Source: WRGA01 sp031553395 (GTDB taxonomy: Bacteria > Bacteroidota > Bacteroidia > Bacteroidales > WRGA01). From it: DNA of 64,000 bases. Shown here piece by piece: positions 18,621-26,790 of this stretch. The position numbers were made by a program, and so were the translations under genes. Location of the stretch: positions 21,684 to 85,683 of the forward strand of contig JAVBLR010000016.1 in the NCBI GenBank assembly GCA_031553395.1. The letters are read 5' to 3'. The notes under the pieces are model-generated. The model did not search any database. It saw only the letters and a list, made by a program, of their open reading frames with translations, and had not been told where the DNA came from. How positions within the stretch are numbered: the first letter of the stretch is position 1; each line of letters opens with the position of its first letter.

Positions 18621-20240
18621 TTATTGTGCATAAAACGGATTCTGCTTCAAAGCAGTATTATTTCTCAATTCATTTTCGTTAATTGGTAGATAATGGCTAT
18701 TGTAATCATATAACCATTTACTTTGCAAACTCATCACTTTATCAGGATTTGCAGCATACAACGCCAATTGTTCCATATAGCGAATACCCTCATAATTATT
18801 TCTTTTGGCATTACGCAACACATCAAACCATCTTTTTCCTTCATGCGCAAATTCACGGGCTCTTTCAGTTAAGATAAAATCTTCCAATATATTTGGGTCG
18901 ATTTCCGTTGTACCTTCCGGAATCAAATCTGTTGTTTCGGGAGCACAAGCCCTGGAGCGAATTGTCCTGACAATACTCAACGATTCTTCCAACTGAGCAG
19001 AATTACTATTTATTTTCCCTAATTGATTTAAGGCCTCGGCCTTCATCAACATCACATCTGCCAAACGATAGAAAATCCAGTTACTGAACGATTCTCCATT
19101 TGCCCTGTATGTATACGAAGTTCTCGACAAGCCAATCCATTTCCAAACTAATCCTTGCCTGTAATCAATACCTTCACCGCGGATATCATACCATCCGCGA
19201 TCCAAAGCCGAAGGAATAAATAAATTTGTAGATGACACAGTTTCCGTATTAACCATATAAAACCCCGAAGATGGGTTAAAACTATTCCAGAAAGGATTTT
19301 CCCAGTCAGTAGAAAATTGCAATTCAAAAATACTTTCCACCGAATTTCCATTTACATACATGGAAGTAAACAAGTTATTGGCATCCCCTTCCGAAGGATA
19401 ATAAACAGTATGCACTTCTCCCATTACATCTTCCACTTGTACAGCCGTACTTTGAACAGGAACCAATGCAAAATTTCCCGAATTAATAATCTGATTGCAT
19501 TGTTTTACACAATTTTCATAATCCTCTTTCCACAAGTATAAATCGGCCAACAAAGCCTTTAAGCTCCAAACAGTAAACCTGCCCTTATTTTCATCAGCCA
19601 CAGGATAAGAAAACGGGATACCTCTAAATGTACCGTTTTCTGCCCTATCAACACGTTTCAAATCCTCTATCAAGTAATTGATAATATCTTCACCTTTTGT
19701 TTGAGGTACTCGATAATCTTGTGTATCATCCAAGGACGGCGTTGTAATATAAGGAACATCCTTGAATGTACGAACCAAATAAAAGTACATCAAAGCACGG
19801 ATACATGTAGCTTCTGCCTCATATTGCGACAACAAGTCTTCGGAAAAGGACTGGTCGATTTTCTGCGTTTCCTTAGCATAATACAACACGGTATTACAAT
19901 TATTAATTGTCGCATAAAAATTAGCCCACGAAGTAATATACGAAGTGATAGAAATATCTCCGTTTTGAATTTGAGTGTCGCCAATATAAGCAGTACTTCT
20001 TGGGTTAGGTTTTATCAAATCAGCGCGAAGCTCACCCCAATCAAAAAACAACTGCATAGTATTTTTGATCATCATATCGGCATAACATCCCATCACAGCA
20101 GCTTGTACTTCTTCTTTATTTTTCCAGTACTTATCTCCCGTAACACCATCCTGGGGTTCCAGGCTTAAATAATCGTCGCAAGCATAGAAGGCTCCTAAGA
20201 ATACGACAGCTATTATTTTTATAATTGATTTACATTTCAT
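18621..20240 (-). CDS. SusD/RagB family outer-membrane lipoprotein (pair 2)
   Basis: 539 residues. Lipobox Cys21 (FLGAFYAC/DDYLSLEPQ), with acidic residues after Cys. SusD signatures: LEPQDGVTGDKYWKNKEEVQAAVMGCY at the N-terminus, TPR-like helices (YEAEATCIRALMYFYLVRTF), FYRLADVMLMKAEALNQLG, and the C-terminal ERAREFAHEGKRWFDVLR. Typical size for the family. It lies 120 nt after its SusC and 21 nt before FAS1 gene C. Expected role: lid lipoprotein that captures ligand for the SusC channel. It is clearly diverged from the SusD of pair 1, so the two pairs probably handle different ligands or parts of one ligand. Confidence 0.94.
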   Translation of the reverse strand: MKCKSIIKIIAVVFLGAFYACDDYLSLEPQDGVTGDKYWKNKEEVQAAVMGCYADMMIKNTMQLFFDWGELRADLIKPNPRSTAYIGDTQIQNGDISITSYITSWANFYATINNCNTVLYYAKETQKIDQSFSEDLLSQYEAEATCIRALMYFYLVRTFKDVPYITTPSLDDTQDYRVPQTKGEDIINYLIEDLKRVDRAENGTFRGIPFSYPVADENKGRFTVWSLKALLADLYLWKEDYENCVKQCNQIINSGNFALVPVQSTAVQVEDVMGEVHTVYYPSEGDANNLFTSMYVNGNSVESIFELQFSTDWENPFWNSFNPSSGFYMVNTETVSSTNLFIPSALDRGWYDIRGEGIDYRQGLVWKWIGLSRTSYTYRANGESFSNWIFYRLADVMLMKAEALNQLGKINSNSAQLEESLSIVRTIRSRACAPETTDLIPEGTTEIDPNILEDFILTERAREFAHEGKRWFDVLRNAKRNNYEGIRYMEQLALYAANPDKVMSLQSKWLYDYNSHYLPINENELRNNTALKQNPFYAQ

Positions 20241-20360
20241 ATATCAATATTTTATTTTCCACATTAACTTTTAAAACAAGATTTTATGTATTTATCATCT
20301 AAATTTGGCAAATGCTTGTTTCCTGTTTGCAGATTGTTAATTTATATATTATCAAAATTC

Positions 20361-23300
20361 TTAAAATGAAACATTAAAGCCAAGCGTATATTGGTATGGA
20401 CGTGGAGCTTGAGAACTATCACGTCCTACTTTAGAAACATCTCCACTGGTCGTAACTTCCGGGTCCTGGCCGGTATAATTAGTCCACGTATAAATATTCT
20501 GCATAGTAGCCCAGAAAGACAACGACGACAACCCTAATCCTCTAATTACATTTTGAGGGAAAGTATACCTCAATGTCAATGTTTTCCACCTCAAGAAAGA
20601 ACCATCTTCCACAAAACGGTCGGAACCAAGCCAGTTATACCCTTGTCCATATAAAGCACGCGGCAACAAATCGGACGGAGCTTGAGATTCGGTTCCCGGC
20701 TCGAATGATGTTCTGAAACGTTTAAGCGTAGCTTTACTTTGGTTATTTAGGTTATACATACTTTCCATAGTCATACGGGTCATATTGATTACATCATTTC
20801 CGTAACGGAAATAGAAATAAGCGCCCAACGTAACATTCTTATACTTCACATTAGGACCGAAACCACCGAAAAACAACGGATTATAATCGCCCAAGTAAAC
20901 AACATCCTGTAAATTGATATTACCATCATTGTTAACATCTACATAGCGAGCGTCACCCGCTTGGAATTCATAATCTTTAACAGGATAATTAAACCTCATG
21001 TATACTGGTTTCATTTCTCCGTTTTCACCCATCGTATAAATAGCATTTCCATTTTTATCTTTGGCAATGGTTTGCTCCTTATTCAGATAAACGCCATCGT
21101 ATTTATATCCATAAAAAGAACCATAAGGCTGATCTACCTCCAAACGGATAAGGTAGGAACCGTTCACATCCCATGATCCACTTTCTGTATTGAAATAATC
21201 AGATAGTTTTCTCAAATAATTCTGTGAACGGGAAAAATTGAAGTTGAAATCGACTGACCATTTTTTATCTTTATAAGGCGTTGCCGAAACATTTACCTCC
21301 CAACCTCTGTTTTCCACAGTATTCAAGTTCATTGTAGCACTCGAAAATCCCGAACTGGTAGGCAAGGCCGATGATCCAATACCATCTTTTGTAGTTTTAG
21401 TATAATAGTCGGCATCTATAACAATTCGTCGGTTCAACACTTCAAGGTTCAATCCCAAGTCAAACTGGGTAGACCTTTCCCAACGCAACTCGTCCAATGC
21501 TATAGAACGTGGAGCAGTTGCCGAGTAACCCATATAATTATAAGCATAATTGCTATAATCGCTATAATACATATAATCGTATTTAGGAGTTTTTCCATTT
21601 ACCCCCCAGGAAGACCTGATAGACAACTCATCAATCCATTTTAAACCCTTCATAAAAGGTTCTCCGGATATACGATACCTACCTGAAAGAGCAGGGAACC
21701 AACCAAAGCGGTAACCGGGTCCAAATCGTGAGTCACCATCTAAACGAATACTACCATAAATAATATATCTATCCAAAAGAGTATAGTTCACATTCGCATA
21801 CGCAGAGATATTCCGTTGCTGAGAGAAACTAGAAGAAAGAGTTCCTGTAGGATATACACGAGAAGGGATGGACGGATCTCGCAATTCGGAAGAAGGCAAA
21901 TTACTGCTTGCATCCACAAATGTATTACTTCTTCTGTCATATGTAGTTAATCCCGCCAATGCAATCACACGATGTATATCATTTTTAAACGTTGGCACCC
22001 ATTTAGCTCTGGTAATTGTTTGAGCAACAAAAGAGTCATCATCCCTATCCGATGCCCAATTAGTAGAAGCATTGTTCCAATCCAAACCGGTAGCAGTTTG
22101 CGGCAGATACTGTTGTGTTTTGTTGTTTGCTATTTCAAATGCAACATCAAATGAAAGTTGAATTTGCGTATTCAAATCATAAATCAATGAGAACTTAGGT
22201 AAAATATTATCAGCGACAACATCATTTTTACTGTCATACGCCATAGCTACAGGATTATATACACTTGGGTATCTCCCCTGGATATTGCTGTAAGGAGTAA
22301 AATATTGATCTGTTTTTTGGCCAAGCTCATTATAGTAATAGATACTTTGATTAGGCATTTTTATATACGCTTTACTACGTAAGTCTCCTTTTGTATAATT
22401 TTCACCTTCAGGAATAAGATTTTGTTGTTTAGTAGAGTGAGTATAAGCAATATCAGCAACAAAGCGTAATTTATCGGATACCGAATAATTTAAGTTAGCA
22501 CGTGTATTCAACCGTTGGTAGCCTGTACCAATAGTAGTTCCTGTTTCATCCCAATAACCGGCAGAAAAACGATAACGAACCTTACTGCTACCACCCGATA
22601 ACGATAAATTATAATCCTGAGCAAAACCTGTTTGCGTAATGGCATCCACCCAATCCGTATTGCTTGAATAATTGTAATAATATGCAGGATTATTAGGATC
22701 ATAAGCAAACTCAGGATATATAGTAGGATCTAATACTATTCCAGAATTAAACATAGCTTCACTTATCATTGTAACATATTCATACCCTGAGAGTGTAGGA
22801 AGATTTTTCCGTTGCTTATTTAATGTAAATGTACTTTGCAATGAAATTACCGGAGGACTGATTGTTCCCCGTTTTGTAGTAATTAATAACACTCCATTTG
22901 CACCTCTCGATCCATAAATTGCAGCAGCAGCCGCATCCTTTAATACTACGATATCCTGAATATCCGAAGGCGGAATATTCAACATTTGAGAAAATTCTTC
23001 CTCGGTAGCCGTACTAAAGTCGAAACCGGCAGTAGAAGCTCCTACATTGGATTCGAGCGGAATATTATCGACAACAATCAACGGTTGGTTATCTCCATTA
23101 ATAGAGGAAAGCCCACGAATACGAATAGACATCCCACCTCCGGGGTTACCGGTTGTTCCAACAATATCTACCCCAGATAGACGGCCTTGTAGAGCATCGT
23201 CGATAGAAGCTGCGTGTACACCCTGAAGTTCATCGGTACTGATTCTGGAAACAGCCATGGACAAATCCCGCTGGTCGATATCCAATCCTCCGAGGCTTTG

Positions 23301-23660
23301 TTTAGTTTTAGCAATAACAACGACTTCCCCTATTTCAGTACTTGCATCTTCCAGAATAATACTCAAAACATGATTTTTACCCGGAACAACTGTTTTATCT
23401 TTATACCCTACATATCGAACGATCAATTGATTGTTGGGATTAACAACATTAATACTAAAGTTACCGTCGATATCGGCAGCCGCACTGGATAAGGTACGAT
23501 TTTCCTTGTCTCTTTCGATAACGGTGGCTCCCATCAAAGGATATTTATCTCCATCATGAACCGTACCTCTTATCAATGTTCTTTCTTGTGCAAATATCCT
23601 GACAGGAAACAGGATGAGCAATATAAACACAAGGTAATAAATGCTAATTGATTTTTTCAT
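20361..23660 (-). CDS. SusC/RagA family TonB-dependent outer-membrane transporter (pair 2)
   Basis: 1099 residues. Signal peptide (cut near IFAQ/ERTL), carboxypeptidase-regulatory-like domain (about 30-110, IRGTVHDGDKYPLMGATVIE), the SusC linker GEVVVIAKTKQ, plug (LQGRLSGVDIVGTTGNPGGG, SIRIRGLSSINGDNQPLIVV, DIQDIVVLKDAAAAAIYGSR, GANGVLLITTKRG) and a long beta-barrel ending YTLGFNVSF. All family signatures are intact. It lies downstream of a FAS1 lipoprotein gene and a conserved leader, and upstream of its SusD. Import of oligosaccharide, or another bulky ligand, driven by TonB-ExbBD is the known role of the family; substrate is unknown. Confidence 0.95.
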   Translation of the reverse strand: MKKSISIYYLVFILLILFPVRIFAQERTLIRGTVHDGDKYPLMGATVIERDKENRTLSSAAADIDGNFSINVVNPNNQLIVRYVGYKDKTVVPGKNHVLSIILEDASTEIGEVVVIAKTKQSLGGLDIDQRDLSMAVSRISTDELQGVHAASIDDALQGRLSGVDIVGTTGNPGGGMSIRIRGLSSINGDNQPLIVVDNIPLESNVGASTAGFDFSTATEEEFSQMLNIPPSDIQDIVVLKDAAAAAIYGSRGANGVLLITTKRGTISPPVISLQSTFTLNKQRKNLPTLSGYEYVTMISEAMFNSGIVLDPTIYPEFAYDPNNPAYYYNYSSNTDWVDAITQTGFAQDYNLSLSGGSSKVRYRFSAGYWDETGTTIGTGYQRLNTRANLNYSVSDKLRFVADIAYTHSTKQQNLIPEGENYTKGDLRSKAYIKMPNQSIYYYNELGQKTDQYFTPYSNIQGRYPSVYNPVAMAYDSKNDVVADNILPKFSLIYDLNTQIQLSFDVAFEIANNKTQQYLPQTATGLDWNNASTNWASDRDDDSFVAQTITRAKWVPTFKNDIHRVIALAGLTTYDRRSNTFVDASSNLPSSELRDPSIPSRVYPTGTLSSSFSQQRNISAYANVNYTLLDRYIIYGSIRLDGDSRFGPGYRFGWFPALSGRYRISGEPFMKGLKWIDELSIRSSWGVNGKTPKYDYMYYSDYSNYAYNYMGYSATAPRSIALDELRWERSTQFDLGLNLEVLNRRIVIDADYYTKTTKDGIGSSALPTSSGFSSATMNLNTVENRGWEVNVSATPYKDKKWSVDFNFNFSRSQNYLRKLSDYFNTESGSWDVNGSYLIRLEVDQPYGSFYGYKYDGVYLNKEQTIAKDKNGNAIYTMGENGEMKPVYMRFNYPVKDYEFQAGDARYVDVNNDGNINLQDVVYLGDYNPLFFGGFGPNVKYKNVTLGAYFYFRYGNDVINMTRMTMESMYNLNNQSKATLKRFRTSFEPGTESQAPSDLLPRALYGQGYNWLGSDRFVEDGSFLRWKTLTLRYTFPQNVIRGLGLSSLSFWATMQNIYTWTNYTGQDPEVTTSGDVSKVGRDSSQAPRPYQYTLGFNVSF

Positions 23661-23760
23661 ACGTTAATTTTTATTTTTTACACTAAGGTCGTATGGAACT
23701 CGCATGTTTCAAAATTATTGTAATATTGTGATGAAAATCTCTTTTCATGCTTCGTTTCAT
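23658..23760 (-). promoter_or_regulatory. SusC leader: short ORFs and start-codon hairpin (copy 2)
   Basis: CTAAGGTCGTATGGAACTCG (plus, 23683-23702) matches copy 1 at 12929 with one change. Two short minus-strand ORFs exist: 23760-23683 (MKRSMKRDFHHNI...SSIRP, 25 codons) whose start resembles copy 1 (MKRAMK), and 23705-23664 (MRVPYDLSVKNKN) whose frame and end match copy 1 (RVPYGLSLKNKK) and stop three bases before the susC ATG. CCAUACG can pair with CGUAUG at the start codon. The rest of the 23661-23865 gap shows nothing else. Confidence 0.6.
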
Positions 23761-23865
23761 GTAATTATTATTTTATTATCAGGAATAATCACATCATAGG
23801 AAATATTCTTCATCTTTAATATACCCACAATGTTTTTATCTCGATTTATTCTAATTAATTTATTC

Positions 23866-26418
23866 TCAAGGATTTTTAACCGTAGTAAACTTGAGGTAAT
23901 TGTTAAATTCGTGATGAATTGCCTTACCTGCAATCCGGTTACTTCTGTATCCATTATTTCCTTTAGATACTGTTCCTGTTATAATACGAGCAGGAGCAGT
24001 TGGCGTAGTTGCAATACCAAATCCACCGGTAATAACCACTTTCCCATCCAAAAGGAAATCTTCCGGAGTAAATGAAACTGTATAATAGTTATTAAATAAC
24101 GACTTAGCTATTGTAACATACGTCCGTTGGTTAATCAATTTCATCGGTTCGTCATTTACCCTGTACATTGTAGAATAAAGATGCTCTGCTTTGGCTGGAT
24201 TGGGATAATTCGCATTATACGGATAAAGGTAATCTAATCTATCATCCGGGAAAAGACGTCCTTGTATAAAATGTGATTTTGTAAATTGAATAGCCAACTC
24301 AACTCGTTCGGCGGATAATAATCCGTTTTTCAAGCTATCCACATTTGGTAAATCCTTATTAGCCACTGCACGGGTAATTGCATTATTATTCGGCATAATT
24401 ATTGTATAAAAGTTATCTTCGCTGATACCCAATAATGCATCCGAATCGGTAGCTTTTAAAGCATATTGCACACATGTAACAAATTGAGAAACATTGGTAT
24501 TTTCTTGTCCTGTTTGATTAATATAATACCATAATGTATTATTTTCCCATCCTTCTTTGGTATTCGCACTGGTTGTCCGTTTCGAATATTGCAACATATT
24601 ATCAACTGTATATACAGTTCCGTTATCAAATGTTTCACCCTTAGTAATATTCACAAATGTATTTTCTTCGATATTTCCACTGGCTTGTAATTGATTATTT
24701 TTATAGCGGATTACATCACCATAGTAAGTTGTTCTAAAGCCCCATCCACCATAATCACTGATTCCATCTTTGAAAGTTACTTCCGAATCAACACTACCAC
24801 TTACCCAACCTTCGAAAAGGTGCATACGCATCAATCGTTTCAATCGATCTTCTGCATTAATACCAACAACTTGAGTATTGGCAAATGTGGTAGTAGTACC
24901 AACAACAGTATATGTATATCCGTCATTCTGCAATTGCGAATTTGATATTAATAAGGCGGTATATCTATCATTAGGATAAGAAGTAAGAATACTCTTCATC
25001 AAATCGTTACGAAGCGAATTGTTGTAATATTTGATATATGCAGCATCCAAATAAGAATAAATAGGATTCAGGAAGATTTCGGTATAAACCGTTTCGAATA
25101 ATTTACTCTTGATAACATGATCGATTGTATAGATAAATCCGTTGCTGGTAAATTTCTTATCAATAACACCAAAATTATCGTATGAAACGCCGGCATTTCC
25201 AACACCATTTACATATTCTCCTGTAGATACCAAAGAAGCCTTTAATTGAGAAGGCCAAATCATACCATCTGCCATGTGTGTATTAATCAAGGTAGTAATT
25301 GCTTCTTGAGGTACTTCATACAAAGAAGGATAATACTTCAACAATTTTGAATTGATATAATTGGTTAACGCTTCATTGCTTGGCACGAACAATGTATATC
25401 CGTTGGTTTGTGTTGAAGATAAACTACCATCATACCATTCCATAGCAGGAGAAAAATATAAACTTATAGAAGTAACAGCACCTGCAAGATAACTTTTTAC
25501 ATATACCTTGTCAATACCGGCAGTTGGCTTTAACAGTTTATATTTTTCGCTTACTGCGGTATTTTCCACATACGATTTATAATAATAAGCTCCAGATAAA
25601 GATTTAAAATCCAACAAAGACCTAAACACCTGATACTGACTATTATCTAAGAATTTATCCATATTTTCCAACGGATAATTTACCGTAGAAACTTCATGAG
25701 CAATCCCATTTCTAGCTTTCATATTCGGTTTCACAATTTGTCCATTAAAAACATTTCCAATTGCACCGGTAGGAGTAGATTGTCCTCCAACATAATCGGT
25801 ATTTGGGAAGAATGTATTGTAGTCATTTGCAGTTAAATCACCTTTAGAGAAATAAGTCTGCATAAAAACCGGTAAGTATTTATAATTGCTAGGAAAAGTC
25901 AAAGAATAAGCTGAGTACTCATTTTGGTCGATTACCCATTTATTATCATAATCAGGATCCTGATAAATAGTAGCATAATAATTGGTTTGTCTCTTAACTC
26001 CAGCACCCGAAGTATACCTGCTACCTGTTACTTTATCGGCAACTCCGGTAAAGACATCCCCCAGATTTTCCGACAACCAATAAGATTGTAGCATAGAATA
26101 AGCGACAATTGTATTCACTTCATCATCAGGGATATCACTTACAGAAGCATACCCATGCTCTTGCAAATACGCTGCAAAAGCCTCATCATTAGGGGCCATT
26201 ACTGTAAAAAACCCACCATCTTTAAACTGTGCAGCATAAAGTGTTCTGTCTACACATGCCAAATAACTGCTAAATTGTCCTTCTTTTTGCAGCACCTCAT
26301 ACAATGGAGGCTCTAACCAATTCGGTTCTGCAAAATAGTCATCTTCCTTATTATCACAATAAGTAAAAAGGAAAAGACTGAGAAAAAGCAGGAAAAATGT
26401 TTTAATTCTATTCATCAT
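23866..26418 (-). CDS. Large multi-FAS1 lipoprotein, first gene of the SusCD-FAS1 operon
   Basis: 850 residues (ATG at 26418 or the adjacent one at 26415). Lipobox Cys21 (LFTYC/DNKEDD), acidic after Cys and so probably surface-exposed. At least four FAS1-type units can be followed by their strand motifs: GGFFTVMAPNDEAFAAYLQE (about 68-87), NGYTLFVPSNEALTNYINSK (about 335-360) with FIYTIDHVI, RYTALLISNSQLQNDGYTY (about 490), and NFYTIIMPNNNAITRAV (about 680). It differs from A-C by length and lacks their C-terminal domain. A promoter with the shared operator lies 50-110 nt upstream. As first gene of an operon with SusC and SusD it is likely a surface ligand-binding or adhesive partner; the ligand is unknown. 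Confidence 0.83.
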   Translation of the reverse strand: MMNRIKTFFLLFLSLFLFTYCDNKEDDYFAEPNWLEPPLYEVLQKEGQFSSYLACVDRTLYAAQFKDGGFFTVMAPNDEAFAAYLQEHGYASVSDIPDDEVNTIVAYSMLQSYWLSENLGDVFTGVADKVTGSRYTSGAGVKRQTNYYATIYQDPDYDNKWVIDQNEYSAYSLTFPSNYKYLPVFMQTYFSKGDLTANDYNTFFPNTDYVGGQSTPTGAIGNVFNGQIVKPNMKARNGIAHEVSTVNYPLENMDKFLDNSQYQVFRSLLDFKSLSGAYYYKSYVENTAVSEKYKLLKPTAGIDKVYVKSYLAGAVTSISLYFSPAMEWYDGSLSSTQTNGYTLFVPSNEALTNYINSKLLKYYPSLYEVPQEAITTLINTHMADGMIWPSQLKASLVSTGEYVNGVGNAGVSYDNFGVIDKKFTSNGFIYTIDHVIKSKLFETVYTEIFLNPIYSYLDAAYIKYYNNSLRNDLMKSILTSYPNDRYTALLISNSQLQNDGYTYTVVGTTTTFANTQVVGINAEDRLKRLMRMHLFEGWVSGSVDSEVTFKDGISDYGGWGFRTTYYGDVIRYKNNQLQASGNIEENTFVNITKGETFDNGTVYTVDNMLQYSKRTTSANTKEGWENNTLWYYINQTGQENTNVSQFVTCVQYALKATDSDALLGISEDNFYTIIMPNNNAITRAVANKDLPNVDSLKNGLLSAERVELAIQFTKSHFIQGRLFPDDRLDYLYPYNANYPNPAKAEHLYSTMYRVNDEPMKLINQRTYVTIAKSLFNNYYTVSFTPEDFLLDGKVVITGGFGIATTPTAPARIITGTVSKGNNGYRSNRIAGKAIHHEFNNYLKFTTVKNP

Positions 26419-26467
26419 ATTTATTAGGTATTTAAGATAACATAAGATTATTTCAAATTTTAATATG

Positions 26468-26528
26468 CAAATGTAGACTTCAAACGAAGTTTATGGAATG
26501 GAAAATAGTACATTCTGCTGTAAAATAG
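26468..26528 (-). promoter_or_regulatory. Operator plus -7 promoter element of the FAS1-SusCD operon
   Basis: Decamers TGGAAAATAG (26499-26508) and TGTAAAATAG (26519-26528) flank a 10-bp spacer starting TAC. TACATTTG (minus, 26468-26475) lies 23 nt closer to the gene and fits TAnnTTTG. Architecture is the same as at 4749-4809 and 7749-7808. The remaining part of the 26419-26790 gap is AT-rich with no gene. Confidence 0.75.
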
Positions 26529-26790
26529 CGGTACATTTAATCCACTGTATTTGATAAATAAATTAATAAAAACACTGTCTTACAATATGATAGAATCAAT
26601 AATGATTTTAAAGTTATTTTAAAATTCCTTAATTAACAATTAAATTTCACCACAGCAAGCTAAGCCAATAAATACACATAAAATAAGGTTTTTGTACACA
26701 TAAGAAAATTGAATTTGGGCAATTTATTATAATTTGATTTGCACAATTTGTTGTAATTATAGAATTTTGAAATTTCATTTATTCCTAAAA

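Noticed and set aside
19701..20168. 155-codon plus-strand ORF opposite SusD
   Set aside because: Antisense to a clear SusD signature region, no domain or promoter.
23683..23760. 25-codon ORF MKRSMK...SSIRP as a stand-alone gene
   Set aside because: The matching DNA before the other susC is read in a different frame at its 3' end, so it is reported as a leader element rather than as a protein gene.
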